From positions 4,307 to 68,306 of the forward strand of contig CAPKVJ010000005.1 in the NCBI GenBank assembly GCA_948648655.1: 64,000 nucleotides of DNA, written 5' to 3'. The stretch is from an uncultured Candidatus Saccharibacteria bacterium. GTDB lineage: Bacteria; Patescibacteriota; Saccharimonadia; Saccharimonadales; Saccharimonadaceae. Under the pieces are notes generated by a model that saw only the letters and a list, made by a program, of their open reading frames with translations, was not told the origin of the DNA and did no database searches. Position 1 is the first letter of the stretch, and every line of letters begins with the position of its first letter. The translations under genes and the position numbers were made by a program. This document shows positions 8,753 to 16,279 of the stretch, piece by piece.

Positions 8753-8764
8753 TTGATATCTCCT

Positions 8765-9193
8765 TTAATATTCTTTTTGGTTTTTTAGACTACGATCAAG
8801 ATCACGACGTTTAATGGTCTCGCGTTTATCATATTTTTTCTTGCCTTTTCCGGTAGCAACTACTAGTTTGATATACCTACCGCCGGCTAGTAATTTGGTT
8901 GGTACGAGTTGCAAGCCGTTTTGTTTCGCACGGTCTAAAGTGAGCAATTGTTTTTTTGTAGCGAGTAGTTTGATGTTTTTTTCGGTATCTGCGCCTAGCG
9001 TGAGGTTATTTAGCCAAAGTTCGCCTTTGCGAATCGTAACAAAACTCCCTTTGAGCTGCACATGGTGGTCGCGGATCAGACGTACTTCGGCCCCATTTAA
9101 TACCATGCCACAAGTGAGCTCGTCGCCTAGTTCATAGTCAAATTTCGCTCGACGATTAAAAGTGATTGATGTTGGCTGTTTAGTTTTCTTCAT
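8765..9193 (-). CDS. smpB: SsrA-binding protein SmpB
   Basis: 142 residues, the usual family size. SmpB carries tmRNA to stalled ribosomes. The beta-barrel core motifs AKFDYELGDELTCGMVLNGAEV and LWLNNLTLG (RNA-binding face) are present, and the C-terminal tail is basic (KKKYDKRETIKRRDLDRS). The tmRNA gene itself is not in the window. A TATAAT lies 9 bases before the ATG in an AT-rich palindromic stretch, so the leader is very short. Confidence 0.96.
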   Translation of the reverse strand: MKKTKQPTSITFNRRAKFDYELGDELTCGMVLNGAEVRLIRDHHVQLKGSFVTIRKGELWLNNLTLGADTEKNIKLLATKKQLLTLDRAKQNGLQLVPTKLLAGGRYIKLVVATGKGKKKYDKRETIKRRDLDRSLKNQKEY

Positions 9194-9208
9194 ATAGTAT
9201 ATATTATA

Positions 9209-10396
9209 CTATAATTTCTTGGCAGCATCCATTTGAGGGTCACGACCATGATTAGAATCGTCGTAAGTAAGTTCAACCTCAACGTCAGGGGTTATGCCTT
9301 CGCCATTAATGCTATTGCCTTTTGGAGTGTACCAGCGTGCGGTCGTGACTTTTAGTAGTGAGCCATGTGATAGGTCTAGTAGGGTTTGGACTACGCCTTT
9401 GCCGAAAGTTTTCTCGCCTAGTATGGTGGCTTTGTCGTAATCTTTGAGGGCACCAGCGACGATTTCTGATGCGGAAGCGGTACCGCCATTGACAAGTACT
9501 ACTGTAGGAATATCGGCTAATATTGCTTGGCTACGATTGGCGTAAGTTTTGTTATCCGTAATTCCATTACCGCGTTGCTCTAGTACAACATCGCCATCGA
9601 TCCAAAGTGATAATAGGTCCTTTGCTGCGGAGACATAGCCGCCGCCGTTACTGCGTAAATCGAGGATGACTTTTTTCACGCCTTTGTCCTTGAATTCCTT
9701 TTTGGCAATGTTTTGAACTATGCTGCCGGTATCATTATCAAATCGAGTTACGGTAATGATTGCAGTTGATCCGACATAGTCGACGTAAGCTGAAACGTTA
9801 TTGATGGCCTCACGTGTGAGAGTAAAAGTTTTTTCTTCGCCGTCACGGACTACAGTGACTTCGACTTTGGTCCCGGCCTCCCCGCGTATTTTATTAGAAA
9901 CTACGTCGGTACTTTCCGACCATACTTCTTCGCCATCGACTTTATAGATGATGTCACCAGCCTGGATGCCAGCTTTACGAGCAGGATTGTCGGGGAGCGT
10001 GCGCAATACTCGAATGTAGCCATCACGTAAGCCCATTTCAACGCCAATTCCAGTACCGGATTCACCATGTAGAGCTGCTTCGTACTCTTTGGCTTCATCT
10101 GCGGTCATGTATTCAGTGTAAGTGTCTCCTAGTGCGGCAACTAGACCTTTTTTTGCCCCTTCGATGATTGTCGATCTGTCGACTTCACCATCATAGTTTT
10201 CGACGAGAGTGTTGTATACTTCATCTAGGCTAGACCAGTCATTTGCGGCGCTTGTCTTTATTCCTAAATATGGAAGAAAGTTCGTGGAGAATTTGGTCCA
10301 ATTAAGGCCAATAAATAACCCGATTGCAAGTGTCAATACACTGGCAATAATTGATCCCCCTAAACTGACTTTTTTCTCTTCCCATTGTTTTGGCAT
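9209..10396 (-). CDS. ctpA: C-terminal processing peptidase (S41 family) with PDZ domain
   Basis: 395 residues. A membrane anchor lies at about residues 12-31, a PDZ domain at about 100-180 (GVEMGLRDGYIRVL, AGDIIYKVDGE), and the S41 protease domain after it. The catalytic Ser is in GGTASASEIVAGAL (about residue 310) and the Lys in GEKTFGKG, the Ser/Lys dyad of tail-specific proteases. It acts outside the membrane on unfolded or regulatory proteins. TATAAT ends exactly 6 bases before the ATG (10408-10403), so the message looks leaderless. It lies downstream of the FtsEX/CHAP division genes. Confidence 0.93.
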   Translation of the reverse strand: MPKQWEEKKVSLGGSIIASVLTLAIGLFIGLNWTKFSTNFLPYLGIKTSAANDWSSLDEVYNTLVENYDGEVDRSTIIEGAKKGLVAALGDTYTEYMTADEAKEYEAALHGESGTGIGVEMGLRDGYIRVLRTLPDNPARKAGIQAGDIIYKVDGEEVWSESTDVVSNKIRGEAGTKVEVTVVRDGEEKTFTLTREAINNVSAYVDYVGSTAIITVTRFDNDTGSIVQNIAKKEFKDKGVKKVILDLRSNGGGYVSAAKDLLSLWIDGDVVLEQRGNGITDNKTYANRSQAILADIPTVVLVNGGTASASEIVAGALKDYDKATILGEKTFGKGVVQTLLDLSHGSLLKVTTARWYTPKGNSINGEGITPDVEVELTYDDSNHGRDPQMDAAKKL

Positions 10397-10402
10397 ATTG
10401 AT

Positions 10403-10408
10403 ATTATA
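10403..10408 (-). promoter_or_regulatory. Leaderless -10 element of ctpA
   Basis: TGCTATAAT (extended -10) is followed by 6 bases and the ctpA ATG. No Shine-Dalgarno site is present. Confidence 0.6.
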
Positions 10409-10444
10409 GCACAGAATAATGGTTATACTAAATCTAGTTTAAGA

Positions 10445-11599
10445 TTACCAGGTGCGTTGATCGAAGTGGATGTAGCGATAAGCTGCAGGATTGACGTTGT
10501 AGCGAGCTCCAAAATCACCAGGTAAGCCACTAGCTGAACTGCTAGAGTTGTTGTACTCGGTGAGATTGATTGTTCCATTGCTGTTGACGCTTTCGACCCA
10601 CATGACATGCCCGTAGTAGCCAGCAGTACTATAGGCTACAGTATGTGCGGCTGGGGTGCTATTGACGACGTAGCCAGAAGCACGCGCGCTATTTCCCCAA
10701 TCGGAACCATTTCCCCAGTTTGAAATTGTGATGCCCCAGAATTCTTGAACTTTCCAGGCGGTGTAGCTGACGCACTGGCAGATGTAGCCTCCGATAACAA
10801 TTTGCGACAAATTATCTTGAGGGCAGCGATTTGCGTATGGATAAGAATTATAGCCACTACCACTGACACCACCATTGTTGTAACGAGCAATTTCGGCGGC
10901 AATCTCTTGTTGCATTTTTTCGCGATTAGCGATAGCATCACGAGCGTAAGCGTCGCTATCGTTTTCGTATTTACGACGTAATTCGTTTTGCTCGTTGCGT
11001 TTTTGGGAAATTTGAGCGTTTTTAATTTCAGCACTGGCGATTAAGGCATCGACACTATCTTTTTGGCGCTGTAGATCTTCTTTTAATTCGCGTACAGCTT
11101 CGGCAGAGGCGGCGATTTGGCTTTTGGCAGTAGTTTGACGGGATTGTTTCTCGGCGAAATCGCCAATGGAATTGCTACTGGCCAATAATATGATGGCGTC
11201 TGGCTCATCTTCAAAATGCATACTGACAAGTAGCTTGGCGAGGGCGGCTTGTTGTAGATTGAGTTTGGCTTCGTTTTCGCTAATTTGTACGGATAAGTCG
11301 CTAGCTATGGCTTGATTGGCGGCAATTTCTGCTTCTAGAGATGCGATCTCGGCATTTAGTCTCGCTACTTCTCCTTCGAGTGTTTGTGCATTAGCTGCGG
11401 CTACGCTAGCGGCTTGTTCGGCAGCACTAGCGCGATCTGCGGCTTCATGGCAAGCGGCAGTTACACAACCGACTGGATAGGCTTCAGCTTGTTTTTCTGA
11501 TGATAAGAAATAAAAAGTACTAGCAGCAATAGCGATTCCACATATGCCTAAAATTAAGAAAGCGCGGATGCCGATAGTCTTGTGTAACCTTTTTACCAT
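10445..11599 (-). CDS. PcsB-like peptidoglycan hydrolase (coiled coil plus CHAP domain)
   Basis: 384 residues. A signal anchor lies at about residues 13-30. A long coiled coil at about 55-235 (EAEIAANQAIASDLSVQISE and similar heptads) is followed by a CHAP amidase/endopeptidase domain from about 260. The catalytic Cys is in CQCVSYTAWKV and the His in GHVMWVESV. In Streptococcus, PcsB of this same architecture is switched on by FtsEX. Here ftsE and ftsX lie directly upstream, so this is very probably the septal hydrolase they control. The -10 TATATA ends 6 bases before the ATG (leaderless). Confidence 0.9.
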   Translation of the reverse strand: MVKRLHKTIGIRAFLILGICGIAIAASTFYFLSSEKQAEAYPVGCVTAACHEAADRASAAEQAASVAAANAQTLEGEVARLNAEIASLEAEIAANQAIASDLSVQISENEAKLNLQQAALAKLLVSMHFEDEPDAIILLASSNSIGDFAEKQSRQTTAKSQIAASAEAVRELKEDLQRQKDSVDALIASAEIKNAQISQKRNEQNELRRKYENDSDAYARDAIANREKMQQEIAAEIARYNNGGVSGSGYNSYPYANRCPQDNLSQIVIGGYICQCVSYTAWKVQEFWGITISNWGNGSDWGNSARASGYVVNSTPAAHTVAYSTAGYYGHVMWVESVNSNGTINLTEYNNSSSSASGLPGDFGARYNVNPAAYRYIHFDQRTW

Positions 11600-11642
11600 A
11601 ATTATTATATAGCACGATTTTTTAAAATAGTAAAGGTTGTGC

Positions 11643-12692
11643 TTACTTGAGATATTTTTTCATAGCAAGACGTGCGGAAATAGTTCCGACTACGATACCG
11701 ATCAATATCATGGATCCGTAAACTGCAATGAGTAGGTTGCTCTCCATTAGCATGGATACGCTAGCGACATCGATACCATAACCAGAAAGTTTGGGAGCCA
11801 AGAATCTGAAGCCGATCAGGGCGATGGTAGTGGCTAGCAAGCCAGAAATAACTCCGCAGATTTGTGCTTCAACTAGAAATGGTCCACGAATAAATGTAAT
11901 ATCGGCGCCTACTAGTTTCATCATGTAGATTTCTTCACGTCGAGAGAAAATCGCCATACGGATTGTGTTGAAAATCACTAGTACCGAGATGACTAAAAAG
12001 ACTGCGCCCAATATCAAACCACCGTTTTTGGCGATAGTGGCCCAAGAGTTAATGGTCTCTATTTCGGCTTGGTTGACGTTATAAGTAGGCTGTTTTTCGC
12101 TATCTAGATTAGCTTGGAATAACTCACTGTTGTCGACCGTATTAATAATGCCATCTAGATTATTTGGATCATAGACTTTGATGCGCATAGTAGCCTGCAT
12201 TGTGCTTAACATGAGATTATACATTCCTTCATCTTCGAGCGCAGCAAGTAATTCCTCGTTGTCTTGGTTATCTTCGAGAAAAGCATTATATTCGGTTTGT
12301 GAATCGGCGGTTTCGATGGAACGTATATTATCATTGATACTGATTTCGTCAGTCATCGCTGCGAGGAGCTCTTGGCTAGTACCAGGTGCAAAGAATATAG
12401 TAATATCGATTTTTTCGCGCATTGTTTCGGCAGTTGCATTGAGAATGAGGCTAGCGAAAACTGTGATCATCAGAATTACTAATGTGATAGTCATAACTAA
12501 CGTCGCAGCAATTGATAACCAGATATTACGTGTGAAACTAGCCGTACCATATTTGAGTACGCGACCAGTAGTGCGTACTCGACTGACGCTACTGTTTTCG
12601 ACGAGCGTCTTGAGATGACTTTTGGTCTCTTTGCGTGAAGGACGATGTGCTCCACGATGTCCGGACTCTTCAATTGACTTTTTATCAATCAT
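11643..12692 (-). CDS. ftsX: Cell division protein FtsX
   Basis: 349 residues with an N-terminal cytoplasmic tail, a first membrane helix at about 75-100, a large extracytoplasmic loop, and three more helices in the C-terminal half (the first about 225-250). FtsX has no catalytic role; its loop relays the FtsE ATPase cycle to a cell-wall hydrolase. The start codon overlaps the end of ftsE, and the CHAP hydrolase gene follows 43 bases downstream. Confidence 0.92.
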   Translation of the reverse strand: MIDKKSIEESGHRGAHRPSRKETKSHLKTLVENSSVSRVRTTGRVLKYGTASFTRNIWLSIAATLVMTITLVILMITVFASLILNATAETMREKIDITIFFAPGTSQELLAAMTDEISINDNIRSIETADSQTEYNAFLEDNQDNEELLAALEDEGMYNLMLSTMQATMRIKVYDPNNLDGIINTVDNSELFQANLDSEKQPTYNVNQAEIETINSWATIAKNGGLILGAVFLVISVLVIFNTIRMAIFSRREEIYMMKLVGADITFIRGPFLVEAQICGVISGLLATTIALIGFRFLAPKLSGYGIDVASVSMLMESNLLIAVYGSMILIGIVVGTISARLAMKKYLK

Positions 12693-13831
12693 TAGATTAC
12701 TCTTTTAGTTTTGATTTTGTTTGACATTGGGTGTTTACTGACTCTTTTGGTGTTGCTGGGGGCTGGTTTGAGCTTGACAGTGCGTCCTAGTCCTAGATCT
12801 GCGAGGCTGGGGGCGGATTTCAGCGGTCGGCTAGCGGCGTACCATTGGTTAGCGGAATCTTGAGCGAATTGTTTGAGCGAAGCAGAAACAGGTGCGGTAT
12901 TATTGACAGGGCAAGTCGCGGTGGGCTTTAGCGCTGTGGGGGCTACATTCCTAGTCGCAGAGCTTTTATTCTTGCGTTCATTGTGAGTGATCTTTAACTC
13001 TTCCTCTTTGGGTAGGCGATTGAGACGCGAACTACGACCTGGTACTTTGATAGGGCGAACTTTTGGTGTTGTAGCCGTAGGTTGTGCTGCTGGCATTGTC
13101 GATCCTATGATAATAGGTCCCGAATCTTCTATGATAGGAGTATCATCAAGCCGGTAAACACCATGATTTTTTTGGTCATTTATGATTCGACCATCTTTCA
13201 AAGTGATGACGCGTTTACCAAGATTATTAACGATGCTCTCGTCATGTGTGGTAACGAGTAATGTGGTGCCGAAATCATTGATTTTTTGCAAGAGATCGAT
13301 GATTTCTTGGCGAGTAAGTGGATCGACATTTCCTGTCGGCTCATCGGCAATGAGAATCTTGGGCTGTCTGGCTACTGATCTAGCAATACTAACCCTTTGT
13401 TGTTCGCCACCGGATAAATGTGTTGGGAATTTGTGTGCTTTATCGGCGAGACCTACCAAATCTAATACTTTTGGCACGGTTCGGGAGATCTCTCGACTGC
13501 TCATACCAGCGATCTCAAGAGCAAAAGCGACGTTTTCAAAAACTGTACGGGTTGGTAGCAATTTATAATCTTGAAAAACAACCCCCAGCCGTCGACGATA
13601 ATGTGGGATATGGCGTTTTTTGACATAGTCGAGGTCGATTCCACCAATGATGATTTTGCCAGAGTCAGGATGTTCTTCTTTGGTGATCATTTTGATGAGA
13701 GTAGATTTGCCAGCACCGGATTTACCTACCAAAAATACGAACTCATGTGGTTCGATATGGAGCGAAACATTGTCAAGGGCGGGCTCTTCGTCTCCAGGAT
13801 AAGTTTTGGTGATATGATCGAGCAATATCAT
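12692..13831 (-). CDS. ftsE: Cell division ATP-binding protein FtsE with a long C-terminal extension
   Basis: 379 residues from ATG 13831. The longer in-frame reading from 13966 is rejected because it would overlap prfB and because TATCAT with an extended TG lies 6 bases before 13831. Residues 1-225 are a normal FtsE: Walker A GKSGAGKST, signature LSGGEQQRVSIARS, Walker B ILIADEP. About 150 further residues form a proline-, serine- and basic-rich, probably disordered tail ending near KHPMSNKIKTKRVI. Standard FtsE ends at about 225-230 residues, so the tail is a lineage addition of unknown role. Confidence 0.93.
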   Translation of the reverse strand: MILLDHITKTYPGDEEPALDNVSLHIEPHEFVFLVGKSGAGKSTLIKMITKEEHPDSGKIIIGGIDLDYVKKRHIPHYRRRLGVVFQDYKLLPTRTVFENVAFALEIAGMSSREISRTVPKVLDLVGLADKAHKFPTHLSGGEQQRVSIARSVARQPKILIADEPTGNVDPLTRQEIIDLLQKINDFGTTLLVTTHDESIVNNLGKRVITLKDGRIINDQKNHGVYRLDDTPIIEDSGPIIIGSTMPAAQPTATTPKVRPIKVPGRSSRLNRLPKEEELKITHNERKNKSSATRNVAPTALKPTATCPVNNTAPVSASLKQFAQDSANQWYAASRPLKSAPSLADLGLGRTVKLKPAPSNTKRVSKHPMSNKIKTKRVI

Positions 13832-13837
13832 AGTACC

Positions 13838-13843
13838 ATGATA
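13838..13843 (-). promoter_or_regulatory. Leaderless -10 element of ftsE
   Basis: TGGTATCAT followed by 6 bases and ATG 13831, the same spacing as at metK, ctpA and others. It lies in the short gap between prfB and ftsE. Confidence 0.5.
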
Positions 13844-13919
13844 CCATAAGCTTAAAAGGCATGCAAGAAAAAGTGCCCCCAGCATAACATAAACTGGAGG
13901 CATGACATTAGCATTATAT

Positions 13920-14996
13920 CTACGTGTGTTCCAGATAAGCATCAATGAATTCATCAATTTTGCCATCTAGCACCGCATCTGGGTCTTTGCTTTCGTGTTT
14001 GGTACGGGTGTCTTTGACTAACTTGTATGGTTGCAGGATATAATTACGGATTTGTTGTCCCCATTTGGCAGATTCGCCAGCACGCAGTTTGTCGATGTTT
14101 TCGGCATGTTGTTCTTGTTGCATTTGAATCAGTTTGCCACGTAGAATTTCCATGGCTTTTTCTTTGTTTTGTAGTTGTGAACGCTCGTTTTGGATTGCGA
14201 CAACGGTATTAGTTGGAAGATGTGTAATTCTAACGGCAGAGTTAGTTGTATTGACGCTTTGACCACCATGCCCGCCGGAATGATAAACGTCAATACGCAG
14301 GTCCTTGTCATCGATTTTGACGTCGGAGTCACTTTCTAGTATTGGTAATATTTCAACGAGCGCAAAACTTGTTTGGCGGAGGTTGTCTGCGTTGAATGGC
14401 GATAATCTAACTAGACGATGTACCCCATGTTCGCCTTTTAAGAGTCCATAAGCGTTATTTCCAGAAATTTCGTAAACTGCAGTTTTGATACCGGCTTCTT
14501 CCCCAACGCTACGTTCTAGATTTGTGATTTTCATGCCCTTATCTTCTGCCCAGCGGATATACATGCGTTCTAGCATGCTCGCCCAATCCATTGCTTCGGT
14601 GCCCCCTACGCCAGAAGTGATGCGCAAGATAGCATCGTTATGATCGTACTTGCCGGTAAAACGTAGGCTTTGCTTCAGTTTGGCAAATTGGTTTTCGAGA
14701 ATCGTAATCTGCTCGCTGATTTCTTCGTCGAGGCTTGATTCGTCTAAATCTAGTAGTTCTTCTAGGTCATTTACTTGAGTACGGAGAATATTCCATTCTC
14801 TTACTTCGTTGGATAAATGAGATAAAAGCTCGTTTTGTTTGCGGGCATTGTCTGGATCGAGCCAGAGTTCTGGCTCGGCAACAGTTTTTTCGAGCTCGTT
14901 GACCTGTTGGTTTTTGGTGTCTAGCCGTAGCTTTTGCCAGGCTTGATCTACGTCTGCTTGAAGTTCTGCTAATCTTTTGCGGTTGTTTTCTGCCAT
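13920..14996 (-). CDS. prfB: Peptide chain release factor 2
   Basis: 358 residues. It releases peptides at UGA and UAA. The codon-recognition SPF is in RLVRLSPFNADNLRQTSF and the catalytic GGQ in SGGHGGQSVNTTNSAVR. The reading frame is continuous from the first ATG, so the programmed +1 frameshift that autoregulates many prfB genes is absent. Its presence, and TGA stops in the window, show that UGA is a stop codon here, unlike in Gracilibacteria and Absconditabacteria. Confidence 0.96.
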   Translation of the reverse strand: MAENNRKRLAELQADVDQAWQKLRLDTKNQQVNELEKTVAEPELWLDPDNARKQNELLSHLSNEVREWNILRTQVNDLEELLDLDESSLDEEISEQITILENQFAKLKQSLRFTGKYDHNDAILRITSGVGGTEAMDWASMLERMYIRWAEDKGMKITNLERSVGEEAGIKTAVYEISGNNAYGLLKGEHGVHRLVRLSPFNADNLRQTSFALVEILPILESDSDVKIDDKDLRIDVYHSGGHGGQSVNTTNSAVRITHLPTNTVVAIQNERSQLQNKEKAMEILRGKLIQMQQEQHAENIDKLRAGESAKWGQQIRNYILQPYKLVKDTRTKHESKDPDAVLDGKIDEFIDAYLEHT

Positions 14997-15001
14997 TGTT
15001 T

Positions 15002-16279
15002 CTATAAATTAAATTTTATTTTTTCGGTTAATTCGTTGATGAGGGATTTTTCGACAGAACTTACTGCGACTAGCGCGCTAATATCATTACCGATAAATTC
15101 ACGTGCGAGGCTGACGATAGTTTCTTTATTGATATTACGAATGAAACTAGGCATGCGCTCGTAGTTTTCGATAGTACCGTTGGTGAAATAGCCATCAGCA
15201 TAATAATCAGAAATTTGGTTGACGGTTTGGGCTCCCATTTGATAGCGCCCAGTAGCATAAGATTTCGCCGCGTCGATGTCGCTGTCTTTAATATCTCCTT
15301 CAAGGACTTTGGCAAGCTCTTTGCGAATCAAATCAAATAGGTCGGTCGCACTTTCGGCGTTAACTTCGCCGTCAAAATCCCATGATGAATTAAGCCAACT
15401 ATTATTAAGATCGCTGCCCATACCATAAACTAAGCCATGTTTGCGCGCTTGCCCGAAGATTTTGCTACTCATCGTTCCATTAAGGATATGGTTTAAACAG
15501 TTCATGGCATAGACTTCGTTGGGGTTTAGCTTGCGGGGAATAGCCCAAGAAAAAGCAAAAGTGATATTGCTGGCGTCCTTTCTGCGGATGAGAATTGGCG
15601 ACGAACTATGTAATTCATCTACGGGGATCTCAAAACGTTCACCAGGTTTGAGATCCCAATTGTTGAGTGATTTGATGATTTCGCGTTTGCGGTGGCGCAA
15701 GTTTCCGGCGATAATGAAGCGCATGTTGTGTGCGGTGTGAGTGCGTCGATAGTGTTCACGAATATCTTTGAGCTCGATATTGGTGATAGTTTTGATTCTT
15801 TCTTGTAGATCTGGTACGTTTTCGCCGATGGCTTGTTGCAAACGGGGCCAAAGTAGTCGACAATAGTCATTCATGTAGCCAGTTAATTCTGCTTTGACAT
15901 TGCCTTTTTCGCTTTGGAGTTCTTCGTTATTGAATCTGGGGCTAGTGATGGCGATTCTTTGTAAATCTAATATGCGCTGCCATTCAAAATCGGCGCATTC
16001 GCTTTCATAACAAACGGAGAAATCTGAGGTCCAGGCATTATGGTAGGCGCCATTTTTAGTGAATTCGGCTTCAAAAGTTTGCTCATTGGCGTATTTAGCG
16101 TTTGCGCCAAAAGCTAAATGCTCGACAATGTGGGCGATTTCGTAAACTTCTGGGTGTTTAGCATAGCGCATGCCAGCACGGAATTGGAACTTTGTGCTCA
16201 TAACGCTGGCACCAGGAATATCGATTAATAATCCTTTCGCGCCAGAACCTAGTGTGATTTCTTCGGCAGCGTGTTTTAT
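15002..16279 (-). CDS. M16 family (pitrilysin-like) zinc metallopeptidase; start codon unresolved
   Basis: The inverted zinc motif HxxEH appears as AHIVEHLAFG, and a second M16 domain follows (about 220-400). The first ATG is at 16201, but the frame is open and clearly homologous upstream: GSGAKGLLIDIPGAS leads into STKFQFRAG, the conserved first strand pair of M16 proteases. No ATG, GTG or TTG exists between the preceding in-frame stop and 16201. The only coupled site is ATA 16279-16277, overlapping the secA TAA as ATAA behind a purine-rich AAGGGGAAGAAG. Start therefore given at 16279, with 16201 as the conservative choice. Substrate unknown. Confidence 0.75.
   Translation of the reverse strand: MKHAAEEITLGSGAKGLLIDIPGASVMSTKFQFRAGMRYAKHPEVYEIAHIVEHLAFGANAKYANEQTFEAEFTKNGAYHNAWTSDFSVCYESECADFEWQRILDLQRIAITSPRFNNEELQSEKGNVKAELTGYMNDYCRLLWPRLQQAIGENVPDLQERIKTITNIELKDIREHYRRTHTAHNMRFIIAGNLRHRKREIIKSLNNWDLKPGERFEIPVDELHSSSPILIRRKDASNITFAFSWAIPRKLNPNEVYAMNCLNHILNGTMSSKIFGQARKHGLVYGMGSDLNNSWLNSSWDFDGEVNAESATDLFDLIRKELAKVLEGDIKDSDIDAAKSYATGRYQMGAQTVNQISDYYADGYFTNGTIENYERMPSFIRNINKETIVSLAREFIGNDISALVAVSSVEKSLINELTEKIKFNL

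Noticed and set aside
13832..13966. N-terminal extension of FtsE into prfB
   Set aside because: FtsE homology begins at MILLDHITKTY and a promoter-like -10 lies just before that codon.
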